In this document: positions 35,619 through 43,674 of the stretch, in pieces
How the letters are laid out: each line of letters begins with the position of its first letter
Position numbering within the stretch: position 1 is the stretch's first letter
Assembly: GCA_965221035.1 (NCBI GenBank)
Contig: OZ244860.1
Coordinates: 930,001-994,000 of the forward strand
Direction of reading: 5' to 3'
DNA from: UBA6522 sp965221035
GTDB taxonomy: Bacteria; Pseudomonadota; Gammaproteobacteria; Steroidobacterales; Rariloculaceae
DNA: 64,000 nucleotides
Translations under genes and position numbers: made by a program
The notes under the pieces: model-generated
Told to the model about the DNA's origin: nothing
The model's input: the letters and a program-made list of their open reading frames with translations, nothing else
The model's database searches: none

Positions 35619-36968
35619 TCAGGGATTTACCCGAAACATGAAGTCATTGATGACGTTCTCGACCCATTCCTGCCGGCCGCTTTGCTTGCGCGGCTCTCCC
35701 TGTCTCGCGGCATGTTCGCGGAGATCCTCCAGGGATAGCCGGCCTTGGGCAAATGCCTGGCCCTGTCCTTTGTCGAAACTGGCATAGCGCTCGCGGCGTA
35801 AATCAGCCAGCGAGGAGTTCTCGAGGATCTCGTGGGCGATGAGCAGGCCGCGTGCGTAGGAGTCCATGGCTCCGATATGCGCGATAAACAGGTCTTCCAG
35901 GTTGGTCGATTCACGCCGGACCTTGGCGTCAAAGTTCAGACCACCGGTCCTGAAGCCACCGTCTTCGAGTACGACAAGCATCGCCTGCACCGTGTCGTAC
36001 AGGTCGGTCGGGAACTGGTCCGTATCCCAGCCGTTCTGGGGATTGCCGCGATTGGCGTCGATCGAGCCAAGCAAGCCGGCATCAGTGCACATTCTGAGTT
36101 CGTGCGCGAATGAGTGGCCCGCCAGCGTGGCGTGATTGGCTTCGACGTTGACCTTGAAATCGTCGTCAAGTCCATGCTGCCGGATAAAGCCGATGACGGT
36201 CTGGGCGTCGACGTCGTACTGGTGGTACATGGGTTCCATCGGCTTGGGCTCGATCAGGAACGTGCCGTTGAAGCCGATCGAGCGGCCGTAGTCGCGGGCC
36301 ATGCCAAGGAACCTCGCCATGTGTTCCAGCTCGCGGCCGGTATCGGTGTTGAACAGTGTGGAATACCCCTCACGCCCCCCCCAGAATACATAGTTCTCGC
36401 CGCCGAGTTCGACCGTCGCATCCAGCGCCGCCTTGACCTGGGCCCCCGCGTGCGCGACGACATCGAAATCCGGGTTGGTGGCTGCGCCGTTCATGTAACG
36501 CGGATGCGAGAACAGGTTCGCGGTGCCCCAAAGCAACCGGATTCCGGTTTCCTCCTGCCGTGCCTTGGCACGCCCGACCATGTGCTGCAGGTTTTTTTCG
36601 CTTTCGGTCACGCTCGCTCCTTCGGGAGCCAGGTCGCGGTCATGAAAGCAGAAGTAAGGCACCGTCATCTTGCTGAAGAACTCGAACGCAGCGTCAAGCC
36701 GTTCCTCTGCAGCCTGTAGCCGGTCGGAGCTCTCATTCCAGGGGTGGGGGCGCGTGCCGGGACCAAAGGGATCCGCACCGTCAGCGCAGAACGTGTGCCA
36801 GTAGCAGATGGAAAAACGCAGATGCTCGCGCATGGTCCTGTCGCCGACCAAGCGATCCGCATCATAGGCCTTGAATGCCAGACGGTTATCGGACTCTGGG
36901 CCTTCGTAGGCTATACGTGAAATGCCGGGAAAGTACTCGCGGTTGCCAATCCAGGGTCGCGAACTCAT
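35619..36968 (-). CDS. xylA: Xylose isomerase
   Basis: A 449-residue cytosolic enzyme, class II by length, converting D-xylose to D-xylulose. It has the FCFHDRDLAPEG motif (catalytic His and Asp), LWGTANLFSHPRYMNG, VEANHATLAGHSFAHELRM (metal ligands Glu and His), GSIDANRGNPQNGWDTDQFPTD and GGLNFDAKVRRESTNLEDLFIAHIGAMD. These are canonical, so it is surely active. The start ATG at 36968 overlaps the xylB stop by four bases, so translation is coupled. It matches the family in length and in all key residues. Confidence 0.96.
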   Translation of the reverse strand: MSSRPWIGNREYFPGISRIAYEGPESDNRLAFKAYDADRLVGDRTMREHLRFSICYWHTFCADGADPFGPGTRPHPWNESSDRLQAAEERLDAAFEFFSKMTVPYFCFHDRDLAPEGASVTESEKNLQHMVGRAKARQEETGIRLLWGTANLFSHPRYMNGAATNPDFDVVAHAGAQVKAALDATVELGGENYVFWGGREGYSTLFNTDTGRELEHMARFLGMARDYGRSIGFNGTFLIEPKPMEPMYHQYDVDAQTVIGFIRQHGLDDDFKVNVEANHATLAGHSFAHELRMCTDAGLLGSIDANRGNPQNGWDTDQFPTDLYDTVQAMLVVLEDGGFRTGGLNFDAKVRRESTNLEDLFIAHIGAMDSYARGLLIAHEILENSSLADLRRERYASFDKGQGQAFAQGRLSLEDLREHAARQGEPRKQSGRQEWVENVINDFMFRVNP

Positions 36969-38476
36969 GGTCTTGCTCCGTCTGTTTCGAATAGTGGTGC
37001 CATGCCCGCCACCGCGCGCCGGTAGGCCGCGTAGCCGTCATCGTAGCGATCGGTCGTGGCTTCATCGGGCACGCAGGCGAGATCCGGCCGCTGCACGATG
37101 TGCTCGCGGGTTACGTCGCCGATCCCTCGCCCGGAATCATCCTGGCGTTCCAGTACCCACAGGGCATGCAGCGCGGCACCGAACGAGGCACCTTCGTCCT
37201 GCGCGAGCCGTGCCACCGGCAGCCGGCAGACATCGGCCACGATCTGGCGCCAGGTTCGACTGTTGGCGCCGCCTCCGGTCAGCACAATTTCCGAAGACTC
37301 GATGCCCAACCGGCGCAGTTCGTCGAGTCCGAAGCGCAGCCCGTAGGTCGCACCTTCGACAGTCGCCCGCAACAGGTGCCCTTTCTCACAGTTTTCCGGG
37401 TTTAGCCCCAACACGCTCGCGCTGGCGCGCGGCAGGTTTGGTGTACGCTCGCCGGTAAAGAACGGCAGGACGATCAGACCGCCGGAACCAGCCGGCACGG
37501 CGTCGATGGCTGCGTCGAAACCGGCATTGTCGATGGCAAGTGGCTGTTTCATCAACTCGGTGGCGAGCGTGCAGTTCATCGTGCAAAGGAGAGGCAGCCA
37601 TCCGCCGGTGGAACTGCAAAACGCCGCGATATTGCCTTGCGGGTCGACAATCGGTCGATCTGCATAAGCAAACAGCGTTCCGGACGTGCCAAGGCTCATC
37701 GTCAGCGGGCCCGGCACGACGTTACCGGTGCCGATCGCTGCCATCATGTTGTCGCCGCCACCCGGTGCCACCGGGATGCCGGCCGTCAGGCCGAACTGTT
37801 GTGAGAACGAAGCCGTGGTATGCCCGATGACTTCCCCGGGTTCAACCAGTTCCGGCAGGCAGTTGGCCAGGTCCCGCGACGGCTCGACCGCCCGCAGCAG
37901 CTCGCGGCTCCAGCGACGATTCCGCACGTCCAGCAACGCCGTGCCCGATGCGTCACCGTACTCCATCACCGCTCGGCCCGTCATGAGGTAGTTCAGGTAG
38001 TCGTGCGGCAGCAGCACCTGCGCCATTTTTTGGTACTTGCGCGGATGATGTTTCCGCAGCCAGCGAATCTTCGGGGCAGTGTAGCCGGTCAGTACGGGGT
38101 TTCCGGCGAGTTCGATGCAGCGCTCACGGCCGCCGCAATCCTCCATGATCTCGTCCGCTTCCTGCTGCGTCGATGTATCGCACCACAGCTTTACCGCGTG
38201 CAGGACCTCGCCATTGCCATCCATCGGAACGAAACCATGCTGCTGCCCGGAAACCGCGACCGCACGCGCCGACATGCGAACGCTTGCGCTGACCTGCCGC
38301 AGTGCCTTTTTCAATGCCACCAGCCACCAGCTCGCCTCCTGTTCGGCCCGGCCGGTTGTATCACGCATCACTTCTAGCGGCGCGGATGCCGAGGCGACGA
38401 CTTCGCGAGCCTTGTAGTCATAGAAGACCACTTTCAGGCCCTGTGTGCCGAGATCTATGCCGAGTGTCGTGTCCAT
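36965..38476 (-). CDS. xylB: Xylulokinase
   Basis: A 503-residue FGGY-family kinase that phosphorylates D-xylulose with ATP to xylulose 5-phosphate. The N-terminal MDTTLGIDLGTQGLKVVFYD loop is the ATP-binding motif of the FGGY fold; other expected segments are SGQQHGFVPMD, LTGYTAPKIRWLRKHHP, GDASGTALLDVRNRRWS and IPVAPGGGDNMMAAIGTG. The C-terminal VLTGGGANSRTWRQIVADVCRLPV includes the signature that coordinates the nucleotide. It is the first gene of the operon; the 132-bp gap to the next upstream gene holds a perfect 10-bp inverted repeat. No transporter or XylR regulator is in the window, so uptake probably depends on other genes. Confidence 0.94.
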   Translation of the reverse strand: MDTTLGIDLGTQGLKVVFYDYKAREVVASASAPLEVMRDTTGRAEQEASWWLVALKKALRQVSASVRMSARAVAVSGQQHGFVPMDGNGEVLHAVKLWCDTSTQQEADEIMEDCGGRERCIELAGNPVLTGYTAPKIRWLRKHHPRKYQKMAQVLLPHDYLNYLMTGRAVMEYGDASGTALLDVRNRRWSRELLRAVEPSRDLANCLPELVEPGEVIGHTTASFSQQFGLTAGIPVAPGGGDNMMAAIGTGNVVPGPLTMSLGTSGTLFAYADRPIVDPQGNIAAFCSSTGGWLPLLCTMNCTLATELMKQPLAIDNAGFDAAIDAVPAGSGGLIVLPFFTGERTPNLPRASASVLGLNPENCEKGHLLRATVEGATYGLRFGLDELRRLGIESSEIVLTGGGANSRTWRQIVADVCRLPVARLAQDEGASFGAALHALWVLERQDDSGRGIGDVTREHIVQRPDLACVPDEATTDRYDDGYAAYRRAVAGMAPLFETDGARP

Positions 38477-38556
38477 CGTTTCGCGAGGGATAGGGGCGAC
38501 CGGCCGGCCACGCCGCGACAGCCGGTACGGATTCGCCGACTCGAATTATGGGTAAG

Positions 38557-38593
38557 GGCTATTGTTGGCAGTCGCACAAGAATAACAATAGCC
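38557..38593 (-). promoter_or_regulatory. 10-bp inverted repeat upstream of xylB
   Basis: GGCTATTGTT (38557-38566) and AACAATAGCC (38584-38593) are perfect arms separated by 17 bp. They sit between xylB (start 38476) and the stop of the sugar-island ThuA gene (38609). There is no T-run on either side, so an operator is as likely as a terminator. Either way it marks the junction between the xylose operon and the island. Confidence 0.4.
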
Positions 38594-38608
38594 GAATATA
38601 GCCTTGCT

Positions 38609-40087
38609 CTACTTGTTATCCGGCAATAGGCGAATCATCGGGTTCCGAAAGTAGACACGGCTGTCGGGGCCTACGGACTCCAGCCCGATCGTGCCCCGGT
38701 GGAGTCTGGCCGGTCCACCTACACTTGCAGGCTCGGTGAATTCGTTGACCGTCTCATCATTCACCTTGACCGTTACGTTCCTGCCGTCCACCTTGATGTA
38801 GTAGCTGAACCATTCGTTATCGCCGTGTGGGGCGGTCTCCACCTCGCTAGCCCCAATCAGGCTGCCGGTCTTGCTCTCACCGGCCCGGCTGGCGTTTATC
38901 TGAGCTTCATAACCAAAGGTAGGAGGTCCCTCTTCCTTGTAACGGGTATGAAAATAGATCCCTGAAGCTGACCCAGGGTAGGTATAGACGTCCACCTTGA
39001 ATTCAAAATTCCTGAAATCACCACCGTCAATGGGCCCTGCATAGAACAGGGAGCTCTGCGGACCCTCCACAACAATGGCATTTGAATGCACTTCATTGGG
39101 GACAAGTTGAAAGGCTACGGTACCCATGTTCATTCTTGTGGGCCAGACATCCACTCCTTCAAACCACTCCATTTGAGCGTAATTCGTTGTCTCGGTGTCA
39201 CGCCAGCCGTTCAGGGTCCCACCATCCCGCAGGGAGTTCCATCCCAACCCCCGTTCCCCGGAATAACCTTCCGACGGGTGCCCATTGTCGTCAAGCTTGC
39301 CGGCTGCCCACAGCAGGCCGGCCGCCACCATATTCAAATTCACGTCCGCGCCCATGGTTGGAGTGTGGTGACCCAGCGTGCTGGCAAACACCCGCACCCC
39401 TTCGTATTCGTGCGTCCAGGCTATGGGGAAAAATTCAGCGGCCTCCGTGCTGTAGGCACGTGCCAGCGGCGTGGCGTTGTCCTTCAACTCGATCGGCATG
39501 TACAGTTCTCCCTCGGGAGTCCGCCAGGTCCCGGGGAAATTGACCATGATCGGATGATTCGGTTCGAGCACTTCTATGGTAAACGGGAGCCGCTCGACTT
39601 CGTGCTGATAGGAGACGGCTCCTGTAAAGTCGTACCATGCCGTGGTAGTCGTCCGATGCAAGTGCATCGGGCAGTGCAACAGTACGGCTGGTACCTGGTA
39701 CTCGGCATGGGCGTTCATGATCTGCTCAACATGTTCAGCATCGCCCATATCAAGATTACAGTTATTGTATAACACCAGATCGAACTGCCGCGCCCACTCA
39801 TCGTTTAACAGGCTTTCGTGCTTGAAATTCATATCCTGTTTACTTTCACCTTCGTTATGGTCAATGGTAAACACGATATTTCCGATGCGATCGGTCAGCC
39901 CCTCCTCCAGCTGTCTCTTTTGGGTATAGTAGTCGTGGAAAGGCCCCCCACCGGTAATCATGAGTACTTCGATTGGATCGTCACTCTGCGAGGCGGCGAT
40001 ACCATGATGGGCCACAAACCCTACAGAAAGCAGTGCCACCATAATTGCACGAGCTGTGTCTTTCTCCATATGCGCGAACTTGTTCAT
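38609..40087 (-). CDS. ThuA-like + DUF1080 (3-keto-sugar hydrolase) protein, left border copy
   Basis: A 492-residue exported protein. The ATG at 40087 follows AGGAGG; an N-terminal hydrophobic stretch (ARAIMVALLSVGFVAHHGIA) is the signal. The N-half is a ThuA-like domain with DPIEVLMITGGGPFHDYYTQKRQLEE, LVLYNNCN, PAVLLHCPMH and WTHEYEGVRVFASTLGHHTPTM. The C-terminal 190 residues are the DUF1080 fold (GERGLGWNSL...TLNGW, then FEFKVDVYTYPGSASGIYFHTRY and VTVKVNDETVNEF), a family with 3-keto-disaccharide hydrolase members. Together with the oxidoreductase below this suggests 3-keto-sugar processing in the periplasm. The last 131 codons are almost identical to the copy at 50951-52441 in the opposite orientation. 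Confidence 0.85.
   Translation of the reverse strand: MNKFAHMEKDTARAIMVALLSVGFVAHHGIAASQSDDPIEVLMITGGGPFHDYYTQKRQLEEGLTDRIGNIVFTIDHNEGESKQDMNFKHESLLNDEWARQFDLVLYNNCNLDMGDAEHVEQIMNAHAEYQVPAVLLHCPMHLHRTTTTAWYDFTGAVSYQHEVERLPFTIEVLEPNHPIMVNFPGTWRTPEGELYMPIELKDNATPLARAYSTEAAEFFPIAWTHEYEGVRVFASTLGHHTPTMGADVNLNMVAAGLLWAAGKLDDNGHPSEGYSGERGLGWNSLRDGGTLNGWRDTETTNYAQMEWFEGVDVWPTRMNMGTVAFQLVPNEVHSNAIVVEGPQSSLFYAGPIDGGDFRNFEFKVDVYTYPGSASGIYFHTRYKEEGPPTFGYEAQINASRAGESKTGSLIGASEVETAPHGDNEWFSYYIKVDGRNVTVKVNDETVNEFTEPASVGGPARLHRGTIGLESVGPDSRVYFRNPMIRLLPDNK
38612..39005. repeat. Left arm of a roughly 394-bp inverted repeat
   Basis: This segment, encoding the C-terminal 131 residues of the left ThuA-DUF1080 protein, is present as a close reverse-complement copy at 52045-52438. 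The protein identity over the tract is 116/131 by eye count and the DNA is also mostly the same, while the N-terminal halves of the genes are only moderately similar. The similarity stops right at the stop codons. Confidence 0.8.
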
Positions 40088-40100
40088 TACAGAACCTCCT

Positions 40101-40114
40101 CGAACCATGGTTCG
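40101..40114. promoter_or_regulatory. 14-bp perfect palindrome upstream of the left ThuA gene
   Basis: CGAACCATGGTTCG (40101-40114) is a perfect palindrome located 14-27 bp before the ThuA ATG at 40087. It overlaps the untranslated leader and could be an operator. The palindrome is the only notable element in the 155-bp gap to the PQQ-enzyme stop at 40243. Confidence 0.35.
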
Positions 40115-40242
40115 TTCCTTACCTCTGAAGCCAGCTCACCCACATGTTCAAACCATTGCACCGCAGTGTAGACAATGGTCCCGAACTTCTGAGCACGGAT
40201 CCGGATCATGAGGGGCCTAATATTCTGAAATACCGCTCATCA

Positions 40243-42498
40243 TTATTGGACCATCCCTTCTGGCAGGGCAAACGCATGAACCCTCCTTCCAATATCCTGT
40301 GTTACAGGCGAACGAAAACGACCGCCGCCGCCGCCTGCCACTATCACAACATATTGTCTGCCATCAATCTCGTAAGTGGAGGGAGTTGAAAAGCCTGGTG
40401 AATCCATCTCAAATTCCCACAATAGCTCACCGTTGGTTTTGTCAAATGCTCTGAACCGGTTATCTTCTGTTGCAGCGATAAAGATCAACCCACCGCTTGT
40501 AACAGCCATCCCGCCGAAGTTTTCAGCGCCCGTCTGTCGAATACCCATTTCCACCAACCCGGGGTATTCTCCGAGTGGGACCGACCATTTTATTTCACCC
40601 ATCGCTACATCAACCGCTACGAGTTTTCCCCAAGGTGGCTTAATTGCATGGTAGCCCATATGGTCAGTGAAATAGTCCAATTGAGGTATGTACTGCGGTG
40701 TTGACGTGGACCACTGTAATTCGCCCTCGCCTCCACTCCATGTCAAACCTTCGTTACTTAAATCGATATCGGACGTAGACGTTGTTTCACCAGGTTCACT
40801 TTCAAGATAGGCTACGATTCTGTCCAATTCCTCTTCCCCATAGGAAGGAAAGGCGGGCATCGCATTGACACCATTTGAAATGACATCTCTCAGTTCTTCA
40901 GAGCTGAGAGATGAATTATCAAGAGCGACAGCTACCCCTCCCTCTCGTTCAGCACCATGACAAAACGCACAATCTGCCATGTATATTGTCCTGCCTTGGT
41001 CCGTCACACCCGCGACCTGATCAGGTGGAATGAGATCCAGCGTCAGTATAAATGGGAAGTCATTCACGTTTACATAGGCTATATTTGTTTCCGGATCAAA
41101 TGCCGGACCACCCCATTCATTTCCTCCGTGAATTCCGGGTTGTACGATAGTACCTTCAAGACTAGGAGGCGTGTACATCGGTCCGGCTCTCAGTGTCTTG
41201 AATTTCTCCAATGCGGATTGATGAGACTCCGGTGTAATAGTGGTCAAGTCAGATTCATAAAATGACGTTCGTACCAGCGGATCAGGTTTTAAAGGCCATG
41301 GTTGAGTCGGATAGGCAACCTCACCGGGTGCCGCCTCTGTCGGTACCGGCTTCTCTACAATGGGGAACAGAGACTCTCCGGTATCTCGGTCAAATACAAA
41401 TACCTTTCCCTGTTTCCCTGTTTGCACGACCACATCTCTTTGTTCGCCATTTTGCGTAATGGTAGCCAACATTGGTGCAGGAGCTATATCATAATCCCAG
41501 ATATCGTGGTGCATCGTTTGAAAATGCCATTGCAATTCTCCAGTCTCTGCATCAATGGCCAAAACGGAGTTCGAAAAGAGGTTTTCACCGGGCCTCGCGC
41601 CACCACCACCATGAATTCCACCAGTGGCCGAACCTGTAGCGGCAAATACCCAGCCTCTTACCTCATCAACGGTAAACCCACCCCAGGAGTTGGCGCCACC
41701 GTAAATCATGTTGTCTTCCCAGTCCCACGTCTCATATCCTTGCTGCCCCTCCAAGGGAATGGTGTGGAAACGCCATTCGAACTCCCCTGTCATTGTGTTG
41801 AAGGATCTGATGTTACCAGGGGGTTCTTCCCTGCCCTCCGAAACATTTGAATCCAAAATCAGGTGGTCATCATAGACCACGGGAGGTGAGGTGTTTGTTA
41901 TCTTGTCAACCAGCAAGTGAGCAGGCCATACATGGTTCTCCTTAAGGTCAATGTACCCGCCGTTACCAAACGACTCGATAAGAGAACCGTCATCTGGGTT
42001 AACTGCCCACACAAGATCCCTTGTAAGGTGGAAGATTCTCGAGTTGTTGCCTTCCTCATCTTCCCAATACACCGCCCCCCTCATAATTCCAGTGGAGAGA
42101 CCATCTCCTCTTGAATGGTGTTCAGACGGATCGAACAGCCAGAGTTCTTCTCCAGTTGCCGCATCCAAGGCAACAAGATTCAATTCTGAATCAGCAAAAT
42201 ACATCACTCCATTTATGATGATTGGGTTGGATGACATCCCCGGCCGTACAAGATTCCTTGTATCATAAGTCCATACTTCTTCCAGCAACTGAACATTTTC
42301 AGTTGTAATCTGGCTCAGCGATGAGTATCCCGTTCCTTCCTGGTCACCACGATATGTAGCCCAATCGACAAAATTATTCAGTCTGCTTTTTTGACCAGAG
42401 GATTCGGTTTGGGCCGATGTGACGCCATTCAGGCAACCGAATGCCATCAGGACAGAAAGGAGGGTCAGGGAAGAAGACAAATGGGATTGTTTTTTCAT
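40243..42498 (-). CDS. PQQ-dependent dehydrogenase with internal c-type heme domain
   Basis: A 751-residue exported quinoprotein-type dehydrogenase for sugars or alcohols, feeding electrons into the respiratory chain. A signal with lipobox-like AFGC (about residue 22) suggests lipid anchoring. The PQQ propeller is visible: DWATYRGDQEGTGYSSLSQI, QLLEEVWTYDTRNLVR, GELQWHFQTMHHDIWDYD and the C-terminal GFSTPSTYEIDGRQYVVIVAGGGGG. A heme domain is inserted near residues 500-585: DCAFCHGAEREGG (CXXCH at 510-514) and AMPAFPSYGEEELDRIVAYLES. Such inserted heme domains are known in quinate- and glucose-type quinoproteins. The gene is AT-rich relative to flanking DNA and is followed by no other gene on its strand for 155 bp. 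The substrate is not determined. Confidence 0.88.
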   Translation of the reverse strand: MKKQSHLSSSLTLLSVLMAFGCLNGVTSAQTESSGQKSRLNNFVDWATYRGDQEGTGYSSLSQITTENVQLLEEVWTYDTRNLVRPGMSSNPIIINGVMYFADSELNLVALDAATGEELWLFDPSEHHSRGDGLSTGIMRGAVYWEDEEGNNSRIFHLTRDLVWAVNPDDGSLIESFGNGGYIDLKENHVWPAHLLVDKITNTSPPVVYDDHLILDSNVSEGREEPPGNIRSFNTMTGEFEWRFHTIPLEGQQGYETWDWEDNMIYGGANSWGGFTVDEVRGWVFAATGSATGGIHGGGGARPGENLFSNSVLAIDAETGELQWHFQTMHHDIWDYDIAPAPMLATITQNGEQRDVVVQTGKQGKVFVFDRDTGESLFPIVEKPVPTEAAPGEVAYPTQPWPLKPDPLVRTSFYESDLTTITPESHQSALEKFKTLRAGPMYTPPSLEGTIVQPGIHGGNEWGGPAFDPETNIAYVNVNDFPFILTLDLIPPDQVAGVTDQGRTIYMADCAFCHGAEREGGVAVALDNSSLSSEELRDVISNGVNAMPAFPSYGEEELDRIVAYLESEPGETTSTSDIDLSNEGLTWSGGEGELQWSTSTPQYIPQLDYFTDHMGYHAIKPPWGKLVAVDVAMGEIKWSVPLGEYPGLVEMGIRQTGAENFGGMAVTSGGLIFIAATEDNRFRAFDKTNGELLWEFEMDSPGFSTPSTYEIDGRQYVVIVAGGGGGRFRSPVTQDIGRRVHAFALPEGMVQ

Positions 42499-42549
42499 CA
42501 GTTCGTGGCCTCGTTCCGTTATGCTCGAATAACAGATAATTCCAAATTT

Positions 42550-43674
42550 CTATGTTTCTGACAATGTGAAGTCAGGAAGTCTTTTTATGACTCCACCTTC
42601 CATGGCTGACTCATGTGCCAACAAGCCAACACATGTCCAGTTTGCCGATTGGACCGCATTGGGGTAAGGATCGCGATCGTTGACAATGGAGTCGACAAAC
42701 TCATTTACCAAGTGTGGATGAGAGCCTCCGTGGCCGGCCCCCTGGATGAATGACAGGTGTGCATGCTCATCTGCATCATACACCCCTTCTTGCGTAAACT
42801 CGCGGATCTCTTCCGGTAACAGATGTCCATAATCCGGTACCTTGACGCGTTCGGGTATTTCCGGCTCGGGTTTCTTTGCCGTATGAAGAACCGGGTCCTC
42901 CCCTTCAACAAGCGGCCATTCAAAGGACTTCCTGGATCCGTAGACGTCGAAGCTTTCTCGATACTGACGCGCCGTATCAAACAACGAACGATATATATGA
43001 GCGGTCAAGTCAGAATTCCTTAACTTGATATGGCATGTTTCCACCGCAAATGGGGAACCCGACTTTTCGGCAAGGTCATTACTGATTGTTCCCGAACCGA
43101 AACACGACACGTATTCTGCCTCCTTGTCAGTAAGCGCAAGAACGGGACTGACGACATGAGTCGCGTAGTGCATGGGTTTCATATATTGCCAATAGTCAGG
43201 CCAGCCCTCCATGTCCTGGGGATGGCTGGCCTGCAGATATTGAATCTTCCCCAATTCCCCTTTTTCGTAAAGCTCCTTTACAAACAGATATTCGCGGCTG
43301 TAAACAACCGTCTCTGCCATCGTGTACTTCAATCCCGTCTCTGTGACCGTTTCCACAATTTCCTGACAATCCTCAATGCTTGTTGCCATGGGTACCGTAC
43401 AGGAAACATGTTTGCCCGCACGCAGAGCCATCAACGTGTGTTCCGCATGGAGCTGAATGGGCGTATTGATATGAACAGCATCTATCTTCGTATCTTCCAG
43501 TAGCTGCTCATACGAGCCATACCGATGACTCGGTTCGATATTGAAAGCATTCCCCACTTCATTAAGAGCTTGGTCCGAACGTTGGCAGATTGCATACATA
43601 TTCGCATGAGGGTGCTTTTGGTAAATCGGAATGAACTCCGCTCCAAACCCCAATCCTACAATTGCAATATTCAC
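42550..43674 (-). CDS. Gfo/Idh/MocA-family oxidoreductase with a modified EKP motif
   Basis: A 374-residue NAD(P)-dependent sugar oxidoreductase. The Rossmann opening NIAIVGLGFGAEFIPIYQKHP is intact. The usual EKP motif, where Lys takes part in catalysis, reads CTVPMA here (residues 92-97; AGKHVSCTVPMATSIEDCQEIVE), so the Glu-Lys pair is absent. The C-terminal half (FAVETCHIKLRNSDLTAHIYRSLF and VKVPDYGHLLPEEIREFTQEG) has the usual substrate-binding sheet. The start is a GTG that overlaps the transporter stop by one base (TAGTG), so the two are coupled. With ThuA/DUF1080 genes nearby it resembles genes of 3-keto-sugar pathways, in which Gfo-type enzymes oxidise or reduce C3. The altered motif makes activity uncertain. 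Confidence 0.85.
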   Translation of the reverse strand: MNIAIVGLGFGAEFIPIYQKHPHANMYAICQRSDQALNEVGNAFNIEPSHRYGSYEQLLEDTKIDAVHINTPIQLHAEHTLMALRAGKHVSCTVPMATSIEDCQEIVETVTETGLKYTMAETVVYSREYLFVKELYEKGELGKIQYLQASHPQDMEGWPDYWQYMKPMHYATHVVSPVLALTDKEAEYVSCFGSGTISNDLAEKSGSPFAVETCHIKLRNSDLTAHIYRSLFDTARQYRESFDVYGSRKSFEWPLVEGEDPVLHTAKKPEPEIPERVKVPDYGHLLPEEIREFTQEGVYDADEHAHLSFIQGAGHGGSHPHLVNEFVDSIVNDRDPYPNAVQSANWTCVGLLAHESAMEGGVIKRLPDFTLSET

